This document shows positions 35,477 to 44,056 of a DNA stretch of 64,000 nt, piece after piece. Source of the DNA: CAIVVT01 sp963838205 (GTDB lineage: Bacteria; Acidobacteriota; Terriglobia; Bryobacterales; Bryobacteraceae); contig CAWIQF010000015.1 of NCBI GenBank assembly GCA_963838205.1, positions 124,001 to 188,000 of the forward strand. The letters are read 5' to 3'. The notes beneath the pieces are model-generated. The model saw only the letters and a program-made list of their open reading frames with translations, made no database searches and was not told where the DNA came from. Position 1 is the first letter of the stretch, and the number at the start of each line of letters is the position of its first letter. Made by a program: the position numbers and the translations under genes.

Positions 35477-37090
35477 ATGAGGATCTGGACGTTCGACACG
35501 ACTTTGCGCGACGGAACGCAGGGCGAAGCCATCAGCTTTTCGGTGGATGACAAGGTGCTGATCGCGCAGAAGCTCGACGATCTGGGCATCGACTACATCG
35601 AAGGCGGCTGGCCGATGTCGAACCCGAAGGACAAGGAGTTCTTCGAGCGGGCGAAAGACTTGAAGCTGCGGCACGCGAGGCTGTGCGCGTTCGGAGCGAC
35701 GCGGTTCGCCAAGAACGCGGTGGAGCAGGACGCGAATGTGCGCGCGTTGATCGAGGCGGAAACGCCGGCGGTTTCGATTTTCGGAAAGACCTGGGACCTG
35801 CACGTGAAGCGCGTGCTGGGCATCGGCGAAGAAGAAAACCTGCAAATCATTTCCGACACGGTACGCTTTTTGAAGCGGCACGGGCGCGAGGTGATCTACG
35901 ATGCCGAGCACCTGTTTGACGGCTACAACGCCAATCCGGATTATGCGCTAAGGACGCTGGAAGCGGCCAAAAAAGCAGGCGCCGACGTGCTGACGCTGTG
36001 CGACACCAACGGCGGGACGGTGACGGCGCGGGTGGCCGAGATCGTGGCCGAGGTGCGACGCCGCTTCGATGGTCCGATCGGCATCCACGCGCACAACGAT
36101 TGCGACCTGGCGGTGGCGAATTCGATCGCCGCCGTGGAGAGCGGGGCAACGCACGTGCAGGGGACGATGAACGGCTATGGCGAGCGCTGCGGAAACGCGA
36201 ACCTGACGTCGCTTATCGCCATTCTGGAAACCAAACTGGGCCACACGACGATCGGGGCGGAGAAACTGGCGAGCCTGACCGGCGTGGCGCATTACATCGC
36301 GGAACTGGCCAATCTCCCGCTGAATTCGAATCAGCCGTTCGTCGGACGCAGCGCATTCGCGCACAAGGGCGGAGTGCACGTGAGCGCTGTACTGAAGGAA
36401 CCGGCCAGCTACGAGCACATCGCTCCGGGGACGGTCGGCAACCACCAGCGAGTCCTGCTGAGCGACCTGTCGGGACGCGGCAACATCGTCTACAAACTGG
36501 AGCAACACGGGCTGGGCGACCGCGTGGACGACAAGGCGCGCCGCGAACTACTGGAGCGCATCAAGCAGATGGAATACGACGGCTACGAACTGGAAGCGGC
36601 CGAGGGCACGTTCGAACTGCTGGTGAGGGAAACGCTCACGCCCAACGCGCACTTCTTCGACGTCGTGAATTTCGAAGTGGGCATGCGCAAGATCAGCAAC
36701 CGGGACGCGGTGACGACGGCGACGGTGATCCTGCGGGTGAACGATGAGATCTACTCGTCGATCGAGACGGGCTCGGGTCCGGTGAATGCGCTGGACAAGT
36801 GCCTGCGGCAGTGTTTGGCGACGGTGTATCCGGCGATTACCAATGTGCGGCTGACGGACTACAAGGTGCGCGTGCTGGACTCTAAGGTGGGCACGGCGGC
36901 GAAGGTGCGGGTGCACGTGGAGTGGTCCGACCACCGGCGTTCGTGGGCCACAGTCGGCGTCTCGGAGAACGTGATCGAGGCGAGCTGGGACGCGCTGACC
37001 TCCGCGCTGCGCCTGGAGCTGATGCGGCTGTCGGACAAAGACGAGACGATCGAGCGCGCGGTCGAGGACTACTGCTGGGGCGGCGTCTGA
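35477..37090 (+). CDS. cimA: (R)-citramalate synthase
   Basis: Condenses pyruvate and acetyl-CoA to citramalate, giving 2-ketobutyrate for isoleucine without threonine deaminase. The 537-residue product starts MRIWTFDTTLRDGTQGEAIS, with DDLGIDYIEGGWP, LCDTNGGT, HAHNDCDLAVANS and NGYGERCGNANL of the HMGL/LeuA fold, then a C-terminal LeuA dimer/allosteric domain from about residue 400. GGWPMSNPKD and length distinguish it from 2-isopropylmalate synthase. Its place after ilvC means the operon can supply both precursors of isoleucine. Confidence 0.93.
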   Translation: MRIWTFDTTLRDGTQGEAISFSVDDKVLIAQKLDDLGIDYIEGGWPMSNPKDKEFFERAKDLKLRHARLCAFGATRFAKNAVEQDANVRALIEAETPAVSIFGKTWDLHVKRVLGIGEEENLQIISDTVRFLKRHGREVIYDAEHLFDGYNANPDYALRTLEAAKKAGADVLTLCDTNGGTVTARVAEIVAEVRRRFDGPIGIHAHNDCDLAVANSIAAVESGATHVQGTMNGYGERCGNANLTSLIAILETKLGHTTIGAEKLASLTGVAHYIAELANLPLNSNQPFVGRSAFAHKGGVHVSAVLKEPASYEHIAPGTVGNHQRVLLSDLSGRGNIVYKLEQHGLGDRVDDKARRELLERIKQMEYDGYELEAAEGTFELLVRETLTPNAHFFDVVNFEVGMRKISNRDAVTTATVILRVNDEIYSSIETGSGPVNALDKCLRQCLATVYPAITNVRLTDYKVRVLDSKVGTAAKVRVHVEWSDHRRSWATVGVSENVIEASWDALTSALRLELMRLSDKDETIERAVEDYCWGGV

Positions 37091-37156
37091 GACGGCGAGC
37101 CGGACGTCCATTGCCGGGCCGCAAGCAGCTACGGTCCTGAGTCAGAATAAAAGAGG

Positions 37157-37708
37157 ATGCGATACTTTTTCACTCGCGCGCATCCGCCGACGCAGCGCGT
37201 GTTGTTGGTGGAAAGCGGTCCCCGCCACGTACTGGAGCGCCTGCTGCCCGCGCTGGATCGCAACTACGGCCGGCTTGGGCAAATCGATCTGTTGACCTGC
37301 CACGCGGGCGCGCCGCAGGGCTTCGATCTGGAGCGCGGCCGCATCTATCGAGTGCAGAACTACCGTGGCTGGAGGGCACGCCGGCGCCTGTTCAAAGAGC
37401 TGCGGAGCCGCCAGCCGGATATTTGCGGGTTGCTCTGTACGGGTCTGCCGATCATGACGCCATGGAAGTGGCTGGCGGCCTGGCACGCGCCTTCCAAGAT
37501 CTTCCTGATCAACGAGAACGGCGACTATTTCTGGCTCGATCGGGGACACGGGCGCATTATCTGGCGATTCATGCTGATCCGCGCGGGGCTGAGCGGCGGA
37601 GACACGCTGCCGCATCTGGGCGATTTGCTGGTGCTGCCGTTTACGTTCACGTACCTGCTACTCTATGCCGCGCAGGTGCATTTCAGGAGGTGGTTGAGAG
37701 CGCAATGA
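37157..37708 (+). CDS. Hypothetical protein with C-terminal membrane segment
   Basis: I do not recognise the family. The 183-residue protein looks like a small Rossmann-type domain at the N-terminus (QRVLLVESGPRHVLERLLPAL, IDLLTCHAGAP, YRVQNYRGWRARRRLFKELR) reminiscent of glycosyltransferase or LPS-synthesis helpers, and ends with one hydrophobic segment (LVLPFTFTYLLLYAAQV) plus a basic tail. AAAGAGG abuts the ATG. The stop overlaps the next gene's ATG by 4 bases (37705-37708). Confidence 0.65.
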   Translation: MRYFFTRAHPPTQRVLLVESGPRHVLERLLPALDRNYGRLGQIDLLTCHAGAPQGFDLERGRIYRVQNYRGWRARRRLFKELRSRQPDICGLLCTGLPIMTPWKWLAAWHAPSKIFLINENGDYFWLDRGHGRIIWRFMLIRAGLSGGDTLPHLGDLLVLPFTFTYLLLYAAQVHFRRWLRAQ

Positions 37709-38673
37709 AAGCCGTATTCGTTACCGATCCGGGCGGGGTAGACAAGCTGCGATACGCAGATCTGCCCATGCCGAAACCAGGCCCGGGCGAGGCGCTGGTG
37801 AAGATCCACGCGGCGGGAGTCAATTTCATCGACATCTACTACCGCACGGGGCTCTACAAGGCGGAGCCGCCGGTGGTGCTGGGTCTGGAAGGCGCGGGCG
37901 TGGTGGAGCAGGCCGGCGAGGGAGTAACAGGGGTCGCGGCCGGCGACCGCGTGGCGTGGGCGATGGCGCGCGGTTCTTACGCGGAGTACGCCGCCGTGCC
38001 CGCCTGGCAACTGGTGAAAGTGCCGGATGATCTGAGCCTGGAAGTCGCGGCGGGGTCGATGCTGCAGGGCATGACGGCGCATTACCTGACGCACTCGACG
38101 TACGCGCTGAAATCCGGCGACACGGCGCTGATCCATGCCGCCGCCGGCGGAGCGGGACAGTGGACCGTGGCCGCGGCCAAGCTGCGCGGGGCGCGGGTCA
38201 TCGGAACAGTATCGACAAAAGAGAAGGCGGAGGTGGCGCGCCAAGCCGGCTGCGACGAAGTCATTCTCTACACGGAGCAGGACTTCGAAAAGGAGGTAAA
38301 GCGGCTGACCGGCGGCCAGGGCGTGGACGTGGTCTACGACTCAGTGGGCAAGGCGACGTGGGAGCGGAGCCTGAATTCGCTCAAGCCGCGCGGCGTGATG
38401 GTGAGCTTTGGTAATGCCAGTGGCCCGGTGGACCCGATTCAACCGCTGATCCTGAGCCAGAAGGGGTCGCTGTACCTGACGCGCCCGACTCTCGGGAACT
38501 ACACGGCGACGCGAGAGGAACTGCTATGGCGCGCGAACGACGTCTTCGGCTGGCTGCGGGACGGGCATCTCAAATTGCAGATCTACGCGCGTTATCCGTT
38601 GAGTGAAGCGGGGCGCGCCCAGGAAGAACTGGCGAGCCGGAAAACCACGGGTAAGTTGCTGCTGATTCCGTAG
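37705..38673 (+). CDS. NADPH:quinone oxidoreductase (zeta-crystallin-like MDR)
   Basis: A zinc-free medium-chain reductase that reduces quinones with NADPH. The 322-residue product has the MDR N-domain (GVNFIDIYYRTGLYK, LGLEGAGVVEQAGEGV) and the nucleotide-binding domain (ALIHAAAGGAGQWTVAAAKLRGARVIGTV), with the AAGGVG-type motif of quinone reductases. No structural or catalytic zinc cysteines are present. The ATG at 37705 overlaps the preceding stop; an upstream in-frame region is the neighbour's coding sequence. Confidence 0.87.
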   Translation: MKAVFVTDPGGVDKLRYADLPMPKPGPGEALVKIHAAGVNFIDIYYRTGLYKAEPPVVLGLEGAGVVEQAGEGVTGVAAGDRVAWAMARGSYAEYAAVPAWQLVKVPDDLSLEVAAGSMLQGMTAHYLTHSTYALKSGDTALIHAAAGGAGQWTVAAAKLRGARVIGTVSTKEKAEVARQAGCDEVILYTEQDFEKEVKRLTGGQGVDVVYDSVGKATWERSLNSLKPRGVMVSFGNASGPVDPIQPLILSQKGSLYLTRPTLGNYTATREELLWRANDVFGWLRDGHLKLQIYARYPLSEAGRAQEELASRKTTGKLLLIP

Positions 38674-38722
38674 AGCGCGAGGGGCTTGAAACGCGCGCGG
38701 GGCGTGATAGGATCGTCGCAGT

Positions 38723-39382
38723 ATGACGAAGCAGGCAATCCTATCCACCATCCGGGAAATCGGCCTGGTCCCGGTTGTTCGCACGCCTTCGGCCGAGAGC
38801 GCGGTCAAGGCCATCGAGGCCATCTACGAAGGCGGAATCCGTCTGGCGGAAGTAACCATGACAGTGCCGGGCGCGGTGCGCGTGCTCGAGAAACTGGCCG
38901 ACCACTTCGGCGACCGAATGCTGCTCGGTGCGGGGACGGTGCTCGATCCGGAGACATGCCGCGTGTGCATGCTGGCGGGGGCGCAGTTCTTTGTCACGCC
39001 GGCCCTGAATTTCAAGACGATCGAGATGGCCCATCGCTACTCCAAGCCGATCTCACCGGGCGCGCTGACGCCGACCGAAGTGCTGGCGGCGTGGGATGCG
39101 GGCGCCGATATCGTGAAGATCTTTCCGTGCGACAACGTCGGCGGACCGAAGTACATCAAGGCGCTGAAGGGACCATTTCCGCAGATCGAGATGATCCCGA
39201 CGGGGGGCGTCAGCCTGACGACGGCGGGCGATTTCCTGAAGGCGGGGGCGTGCGCAGTGGCCGTGGGCGGCGAGCTGATCGACTCCAAGACGATCAAGGA
39301 GGGCAACTACGCGATCTTCACGGAACGGGCCAGACGGTTCCTGGACGCCGTGAAAACAGCCCGCGCGGAGATGAAGGGCTAG
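38723..39382 (+). CDS. eda: 2-dehydro-3-deoxyphosphogluconate/4-hydroxy-2-oxoglutarate aldolase
   Basis: Class I aldolase that cleaves KDPG to pyruvate and glyceraldehyde 3-phosphate (Entner-Doudoroff) or KHG. The 219-residue product has VPVVRTPSAESAVKAIEAI, GAGTVLDPETC, PALNF and the Schiff-base lysine K132 in DIVKIFPCD, with PTGGVS as the phosphate site. Its stop codon TAG (39380-39382) is formed by target TA plus the first base of an IS630 element; the sequence on the far side of the element implies the original stop was TAA. The protein is unchanged. Confidence 0.93.
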   Translation: MTKQAILSTIREIGLVPVVRTPSAESAVKAIEAIYEGGIRLAEVTMTVPGAVRVLEKLADHFGDRMLLGAGTVLDPETCRVCMLAGAQFFVTPALNFKTIEMAHRYSKPISPGALTPTEVLAAWDAGADIVKIFPCDNVGGPKYIKALKGPFPQIEMIPTGGVSLTTAGDFLKAGACAVAVGGELIDSKTIKEGNYAIFTERARRFLDAVKTARAEMKG

Positions 39383-40405
39383 AGCGCTTTCGAACTTTCT
39401 ATAATGCATAACCGCAATGGCGGAAGAAGGCAGCGGTGTGCTCGGCGGTGACTAAACGCAGGGCTTCGGCGATGGCTTGATCGAGGGCCTCAAGCGTTCG
39501 GGCGCGCAGGCATCGAAGTTTCTGTTTGACCATCGACCAACACGCTTCGATGGGATTGTAGTCGGGCGAGTAGGGCGGCAGATAGCGCAACTCCGCCCCA
39601 CGCGCCTCGATCAGTGCGCGAACGCCCGCCACCTTGTGAGCACTCAGATTATCCATCACCACCACGTCGCCGGCGCGCAGTTGCGGACCCAGCACGTCTT
39701 GCAGGTAGGCCAGAAAAACGTCGCCGTCGGCGGCACCCGCGATGCTCATCGCCGCCTTCCATCCGGTCACGCCTACGGCCCCCAACAATGTGACGCTGTG
39801 CCAATGGCCGCCGGGGGCACCCTCGCGCACTCGTTGCCCGCGCGGAGCGCGCCCGTAGCGCCGCGTCAAATCGGTCGTAACCCCGCTTTCGTCCAGGAAA
39901 ATCAGGCGTTCGGAGTCAATCTCCGCGATTTCGCGCCACCACTGTTGGCGTCGCGCCCGTCCGTCTGGAGTGTCCTGCTCGGCTGCGTGGAGCGACTTTT
40001 TTTAAGCCGCAGTCCCAGCTCTTGCAGCACCGTGCACAGCCGCGAAACGCTCACCGCCACGCCATGCTGCTCGCTCAACCACTGCCGCAACTCGGCCAGC
40101 GTTGCGTCGGGCCGCGTTTGAATCTGAGTGCTCAATGCGGAGCGCAACTCCGGCGTCAGCCGACTCGGAAATCCGCGCTTGGCACCCGCCGGCCGCTCGA
40201 CGCTCCCCGTGCGCCGTCGCGTGGCGGCCACCTTCTGCGCCCAGCCGTAACTGACACCGAACAACGCCGCCAGTTTCTCCAACCCACCCCGCCCCTGGTC
40301 GTAGGCCCCCAAGAGCTTACGACGCAGATCGTCTGCGTATGCTTGCGGCATAACGGTTTCGGCAGAGAAATCGCCAGGGCACTTATAGTATGTCAAAAAT
40401 TGCTC
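39382..40405. mobile_element. IS630-family insertion sequence
   Basis: A 1024-base element bounded by TA on both sides (39380-39381 and 40406-40407), the target duplication of IS630/Tc1-mariner elements. The ends are imperfect inverted repeats of about 25 bases: GAGCGCTTTCGAACTTTCTA at the left and, read inward from the right, GAGCAATTTTTGACATACTA. It carries one two-part transposase on the minus strand. It lies exactly in the eda stop codon. Confidence 0.85.
39399..40351 (-). CDS. IS630 transposase, two frames joined at an A7 run
   Basis: Catalyses cut-and-paste transposition. The first frame (40351 to about 40000) encodes the helix-turn-helix part: MPQAYADDLRRKLLGAYDQG, SYGWAQKVAATRR, PDATLAELRQWL. 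The catalytic DDE part lies in the -1 frame: LIFLDESGVTTDLTRRYGRA (first D), VVVMDNLSAHK (second D) and LPPYSPDYNPIEACWSMVK (final E). The frames meet at seven A residues on the minus strand (39997-40003) in CTTAAAAAAAGTC. Programmed -1 slippage is plausible because some IS630 members use it; a simple indel is the alternative. Confidence 0.8.
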
Positions 40406-40407
40406 TA

Positions 40408-40572
40408 ACAGGCACGGCGCTGGCCGAGGCCCAGGTCCACACGATTCGGCTGCGACTGCTCAAGATCGGCGCGCGGATTCGTTTCAGCGCGCGGCGCGTG
40501 CTGGTGTCGATGAGCAGCGGCTACCCCTGGAAGCAGGTGTTTGGGCAGGTGTGGGCGGCGCTGCGTTGCTGA
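40408..40572 (+). pseudogene. 3' remnant of an IS1380-type (DDE group 1) transposase
   Basis: The open frame ending at 40572 reads EAQVHTIRLRLLKIGARIRF, then SVRRV-like SARRVLVSMSSGYPWKQVFG, the typical C-terminus of IS1380-family transposases. Only about 50 codons remain and the catalytic region is missing. It begins directly at the right TA of the IS630 element. The sequence near 40781-40799 (GTGAAACATCCGGGCTAG) may be the remnant's right end, which I cannot confirm. Confidence 0.6.
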
Positions 40573-41300
40573 GCCAAAATCGCGACACGGCAAACAAACG
40601 ATTTCCCGATTTCGCACTTTTCAGGTCAGTCGAACTGCGTCCGAATTGCGTTTTGTGAGGGCGATCGGACGCCACAAGGCCCCCTCGATCACCACATCCC
40701 GGCTCGCTGCCCGCCCGAATGCCGCCGCAGCGCCCTCCAAACCTCACGCAAACGCCGGCGGCGACGAAATCACAGCGCCTGTGAAACATCCGGGCTAGTT
40801 GGGCGGCACTTGGAGGTCAGACAAGAGCAATGTGAGGAACTACCCACACGAGCAATTTCAAGATTGAATTGCTGCGAATTGGACCGGGTTAGTCCCGATA
40901 AGTCGTTAGCTTATGGGGAGCTCCCTGAGTCGAATCCTCACGGAGAATCACGGCGCATCTGGAATGGGCAAGTGGACGATCAACGTTAGTGCTGTATCGG
41001 GAGCGGCCCGGCGCGATTATCTCTCGGGGATGGGCGAGCTTGGATCGCCGGGGCGCTTTCGATACAGCCGTTTGAAGGAAGCCGTCTTGGAACGGTGCGG
41101 CTATGGGGTTTGAATGGCGGGCGTGAGCTTGGAGCGGAGTGGGAGCGGCGGTCGGCGGATGGGATTCGGGCTGTGAGCCCGCGGGCCGAGAGATCGATGC
41201 GGGAGGGTCGAGTTGCGGTGGGCATGCGGGGACGCGGCGTAGGCGCACGCCTGGCGGTGATGCGCTGGCTGGTGAGTTATAGAGGTTGAGAAAGATCGGG
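40573..41300. other. Gene-free stretch between IS remnants
   Basis: About 730 bases without a convincing gene; open frames here lack codon bias and family support. The first 230 bases are probably the 3' non-coding end of the IS1380-type remnant. From about 40890 onward the sequence is likely the non-coding end of the IS91-like element, including the hairpin at 40893-40919. Confidence 0.5.
40893..40919. repeat. Hairpin in the non-coding end of the IS91-like element
   Basis: TCCCGATAAG (40893-40902) and CTTATGGGGA (40910-40919) form a 10-bp stem with one mismatch and a 7-base loop (TCGTTAG). IS91-family ends contain such sub-terminal hairpins that mark initiation or termination of rolling-circle transfer. 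Confidence 0.5.
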
Positions 41301-42458
41301 TCATGGCCGTCCGGGATGGAGGGTGGGAGGCGAGCGGAGGAGAGTTTGCGCCGGGGTGAGACGTTCGATCAGCGCCATCGGGCCGCCGCAATGCGGGCAC
41401 GTCCACAGGGGACCGATGGCGTCCGGGGATGGCGCATCCGGTGTTGGAGCGGCGGCCAGCAGTTGGCAGCACAGGGGCAGCAGGCTGCGGCGCCGCCGAT
41501 GAGCAAAGATGCCGAAGTGCCGGATGCGCACGAAGCCGGGTGGCAGCAGGTGCAGCAGAAAGCGCCGCAGGAACTCCTCGACGGGCAGAGTCATCCGGCG
41601 CTGCTTGTTGTTATGGGCCGAATCGCGCCAGCGGAAAGTCACGCTGTTGTCGGCCAGTGACACGAGCCGGTGATTGGAGATGGCCACGCGGTGGGTGTAG
41701 CAGCCGAGATAATGCAGCGCATGTTCGGCGCCGCCGAAGGGTCGTTTGGAATAGACGACCCAGTCGGTGCGGAACAGAGTACGGATCATGGCCGCAAACG
41801 CCTTGGGCGCGGCGAGTGGAGCGAGGGCGCCGTGGAAGCCGAGTTTTCCATGCGCGTGCAGCCTGCGCAGGCCCGCGACAAACTTGCCTCGGAAGACGCG
41901 GCTGAGCACTTTCACCGGCAGGAAGAAGCCCTGCCGGGCGGCAATCCAGCGACTGTGATCGGCACTCAGTCCGCCGGCTGGAACCACACAGTGAACATGG
42001 GGATGGTGCAGCAGTTGCTGATTCCAGGTGTGCAGGACGCTGAAGAATCCGATCTCCGCGCCCAGGTGATTGGGGTCGCGCGCGACCGCGAGCAGGGTCT
42101 CGGCGCTGGCGCGAAACAGAAGACCGTAGATCGCGCGTTTGTTCTGCAGCGCCAGCGGCGCGAGTGGACGGGGCAGAGTGAAAACGACATGCGCGTAGCG
42201 GGTCGGAAGCAACTCGCGACGGCGCGCCTCGAGCCAGCGGTCGCGCGCATTGGTCTGGCACTTGGGGCAGTGCCGGTTGCGGCAGGAATTGTAGGAGATG
42301 GCTTGGTATCCGCACCGCGAACAGGCGTCCACATGGGCGCCGAGCAGAGGCGTGCGGCAGCGCAGGATGGCGGTGAGCACTTTGACGTGCAGCCAGCTCA
42401 GCCATCCGCGGCTGCGATCGAAGAACCGTGTCCCCGCGGCGCGGATCACATCGGCCAC
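41301..42458 (-). CDS. IS91-family rolling-circle transposase
   Basis: The 385-residue protein combines an N-terminal zinc-binding domain (LGAHVDACSRCGYQAISYNS, CRNRHCPKCQ) with a HUH/Y2-type transposase domain (HHPHVHCVVPAGGLSADHSRW holds the HUH metal motif HVH; later YLGCYTHRVAISNHRL has candidate catalytic Tyr). A C-terminal zinc-ribbon-like CPHCGGPM is present. The start is GTG at 42458. It nicks and transfers single strands with no DDE chemistry. The gene is intact. Confidence 0.9.
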   Translation of the reverse strand: MADVIRAAGTRFFDRSRGWLSWLHVKVLTAILRCRTPLLGAHVDACSRCGYQAISYNSCRNRHCPKCQTNARDRWLEARRRELLPTRYAHVVFTLPRPLAPLALQNKRAIYGLLFRASAETLLAVARDPNHLGAEIGFFSVLHTWNQQLLHHPHVHCVVPAGGLSADHSRWIAARQGFFLPVKVLSRVFRGKFVAGLRRLHAHGKLGFHGALAPLAAPKAFAAMIRTLFRTDWVVYSKRPFGGAEHALHYLGCYTHRVAISNHRLVSLADNSVTFRWRDSAHNNKQRRMTLPVEEFLRRFLLHLLPPGFVRIRHFGIFAHRRRRSLLPLCCQLLAAAPTPDAPSPDAIGPLWTCPHCGGPMALIERLTPAQTLLRSPPTLHPGRP

Positions 42459-42479
42459 CTCAACCGGTGGCCGCGGCAG

Positions 42480-43364
42480 CTACTTCGTCTGCGGCCCGTT
42501 GGCGGGCTGGTCGAACAGCGGGAGCGAGTCCAGCGGACTGGCCGTGGCATGCAAATGCCGGCTCGACAGATGGAGATAAATGGAGGTCTCTTTCAGGTCG
42601 CGATGGCCCAGCAGAAGCTGGATGGTGCGGAGATCGGCGCCGGCCTCGAGCAGATGCGTGGCAAAGCAATGCCGCAGCGTGTGCGGGTGGAGTTGCTTGC
42701 CGAGGCCGGCCCGTTTGGCGGCTTCGCGGCAGGCATGCCACACGACCTTCGGATCGATGGGCCGGTCGGCGCTGTGATAGGTGCCGCCGGGGAACAGCCA
42801 GGTGGCCGGCTTCTGGCGCAGGCTGCGGTAATGCTGCCGCAGCACGCCGAGCAGCTTCGGGCTGAGCATCACGTCGCGGTCCTGGCGCCCCTTGCCGCCC
42901 TGGACGCGAATCACCATGCGTTGGCTGTCGATGTCGCTGAGTTTCAAATTCGCCAGTTCAGCGCGCCGCAGGCCGGTGGCATACAGCGTCATCAGGATGG
43001 TCCGATGAAACGGCGTCAGCGCGCATTCGAGCAGGCGGGCGACTTCTTCCCGGCTCAGGATCATCGGCAGTTGGTGGGGCTTCCTGGGGTACGGTGTCTC
43101 CTCTACGCTCCAGTTCCGCTTCAATGCCTTGTTGAAGAAGAAGCGCAGAGCGCCGACCCGTTGATTGACGGAGTTGGCGCTGAGATGCCGTTCCCGGAAC
43201 AGATACGCCTGGTATTCGCGGATGTGCTCCGGGCGGAGTTCTTCAGCGGGCCGATTGAAATGCCGGCTCAGATCCTCAACCGCGCGCAGGTAGGAACGCG
43301 TGGTAGTCTGCGAGTAATTCCGCCGCTCGAGTTCCTCGAGCAGCAACGTTTGTGAATGGGTCAC
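42480..43364 (-). CDS. Tyrosine recombinase (integrase) of the IS91-like element
   Basis: A 294-residue phage-integrase-family recombinase. It has the N-terminal SAM-like core-binding domain (SQTTTRSYLRAVEDLSRHF) and the catalytic domain with R in YATGLRRAELANLK, K in GGKGRQDRDV, HxxR in HPHTLRHCFATHLLE, H in LLGHRDLKETSIYLHLS and the final Tyr in that same motif. All catalytic residues are present. It is transcribed just ahead of the IS91-type transposase and probably belongs to the same element, not to the chromosome's XerC/D system. Confidence 0.9.
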   Translation of the reverse strand: MTHSQTLLLEELERRNYSQTTTRSYLRAVEDLSRHFNRPAEELRPEHIREYQAYLFRERHLSANSVNQRVGALRFFFNKALKRNWSVEETPYPRKPHQLPMILSREEVARLLECALTPFHRTILMTLYATGLRRAELANLKLSDIDSQRMVIRVQGGKGRQDRDVMLSPKLLGVLRQHYRSLRQKPATWLFPGGTYHSADRPIDPKVVWHACREAAKRAGLGKQLHPHTLRHCFATHLLEAGADLRTIQLLLGHRDLKETSIYLHLSSRHLHATASPLDSLPLFDQPANGPQTK

Positions 43365-43494
43365 AAGCTTCTCCTTGTGACCCGAACATATCCCCTGCCA
43401 CGACCAACCCGTCAGCCATCAGCACGCGCAGCGTCTGCCGCCCAGGCTTAGTTCAAACGGCGTTATCGGAAACCCGCCTCCCGCCGGGGGCGAT

Positions 43495-43523
43495 TTGGCG
43501 AGCGGGGCCACGTCATGTATAAT
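43495..43523 (+). promoter_or_regulatory. Promoter of rpmB-rpmG
   Basis: TTGGCG (43495-43500), a 17-base spacer, then a perfect TATAAT (43518-43523), 51 bases before the rpmB ATG. Best sigma-70-type promoter in the window. It lies right at the edge of the mobile-element island. Confidence 0.8.
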
Positions 43524-43574
43524 TTGTGAAGGGACTTCCCTCGCTCCCCGCGATATCCCCGTTGGAGATTATTT

Positions 43575-43811
43575 ATGTCGAAAGTTTGCCCTGTGACTGG
43601 AAAGCGTCCCCTGACCGGGAACAGGGTGTCGCACGCGAACAACAAGACCCGGCGCATTTTCGAGCCGAACATGCAGTCGAAGCGGCTGTGGTCGCCCGCG
43701 CTGGGGCGCTTCGTGAAGCTGCGCATCAGCGCCAAGGGCCTGAAGATTATCGACAAATTGGGAGTGGACCCCGTGCTCGCCCAGATGAAGGCGAAGGGCG
43801 TTCAGTTTTAA
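43575..43811 (+). CDS. rpmB: 50S ribosomal protein L28
   Basis: The 78-residue product shows MSKVCPVTGKRPLTGNRVSH, ANNKTRRIFEPNMQ and LRISAKGLKIIDKLG, matching L28 in sequence and length. A purine-rich GGAG lies 9 bases before the ATG. It is 12 bases upstream of rpmG, sharing the promoter at 43495-43523. Confidence 0.97.
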   Translation: MSKVCPVTGKRPLTGNRVSHANNKTRRIFEPNMQSKRLWSPALGRFVKLRISAKGLKIIDKLGVDPVLAQMKAKGVQF

Positions 43812-43823
43812 AGGAGTAAGACG

Positions 43824-43979
43824 ATGCCCCGTATTCTCATTCGCATGGTTTCCTCTGCCGGCACCGGCCATTTTTACACCACGAGCAAGAACGCGAAAAC
43901 GAAGACCGAAAAGCTCGAATTGAAGAAGTACGACCCGAAAGCCCGCAAGCACGTGAAGTACAAAGAGTCGAAGATCTGA
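43824..43979 (+). CDS. rpmG: 50S ribosomal protein L33
   Basis: The 51-residue product reads MPRILIRMVSSAGTGHFYTT, SKNAKTKTEKLELKKYDPKA and RKHVKYKESKI, typical L33, cysteine-free (so not zinc-binding). AAAGGAGTAAG precedes the ATG. A strong terminator follows 28 bases after the stop. Confidence 0.96.
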   Translation: MPRILIRMVSSAGTGHFYTTSKNAKTKTEKLELKKYDPKARKHVKYKESKI

Positions 43980-44006
43980 CGCTTCGATTCTGATTGCATA
44001 AATCAA

Positions 44007-44042
44007 AACGGGCCGCCCGGCTGGGTGGCCCGTTTCTTTTTT
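44007..44042 (+). terminator. Strong intrinsic terminator after rpmG
   Basis: AACGGGCC-G-CCC (44007-44018) pairs with GGG-T-GGCCCGTT (44023-44034) around a 4-base loop and is followed by TCTTTTTT. It separates rpmBG from the convergent peptidase gene. Confidence 0.92.
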
Positions 44043-44056
44043 GGCGGCCAATCCAA

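Larger units (their letters stand above)
40893..43470 (-). mobile_element. IS91-like element with Y2 transposase and tyrosine recombinase (ends approximate)
   Basis: Two minus-strand genes, a tyrosine recombinase followed 21 bases later by an IS91-type transposase, form a unit known from IS91-family elements. Flanking sequences share TTATCGG in opposite orientation: CTTATCGGGACTAACCCGG (minus strand, near 40884-40902) and GTTATCGGAAACCCGCC (43462-43478). The second flank also holds GTTCAAACG (43451-43459), whose complement resembles ISCR/IS91 end motifs. Exact ends cannot be set by eye because the family lacks inverted repeats and target duplications. Confidence 0.55.

Noticed and set aside
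40924..40940. tRNA T-arm-like sequence (GAGTCGAATCCTC)
   Set aside because: No acceptor, D or anticodon stems can be built around it.
40913..41113. 66-residue open frame on the plus strand
   Set aside because: No codon bias or recognisable motif, and it overlaps the likely non-coding end of the IS91-like element.
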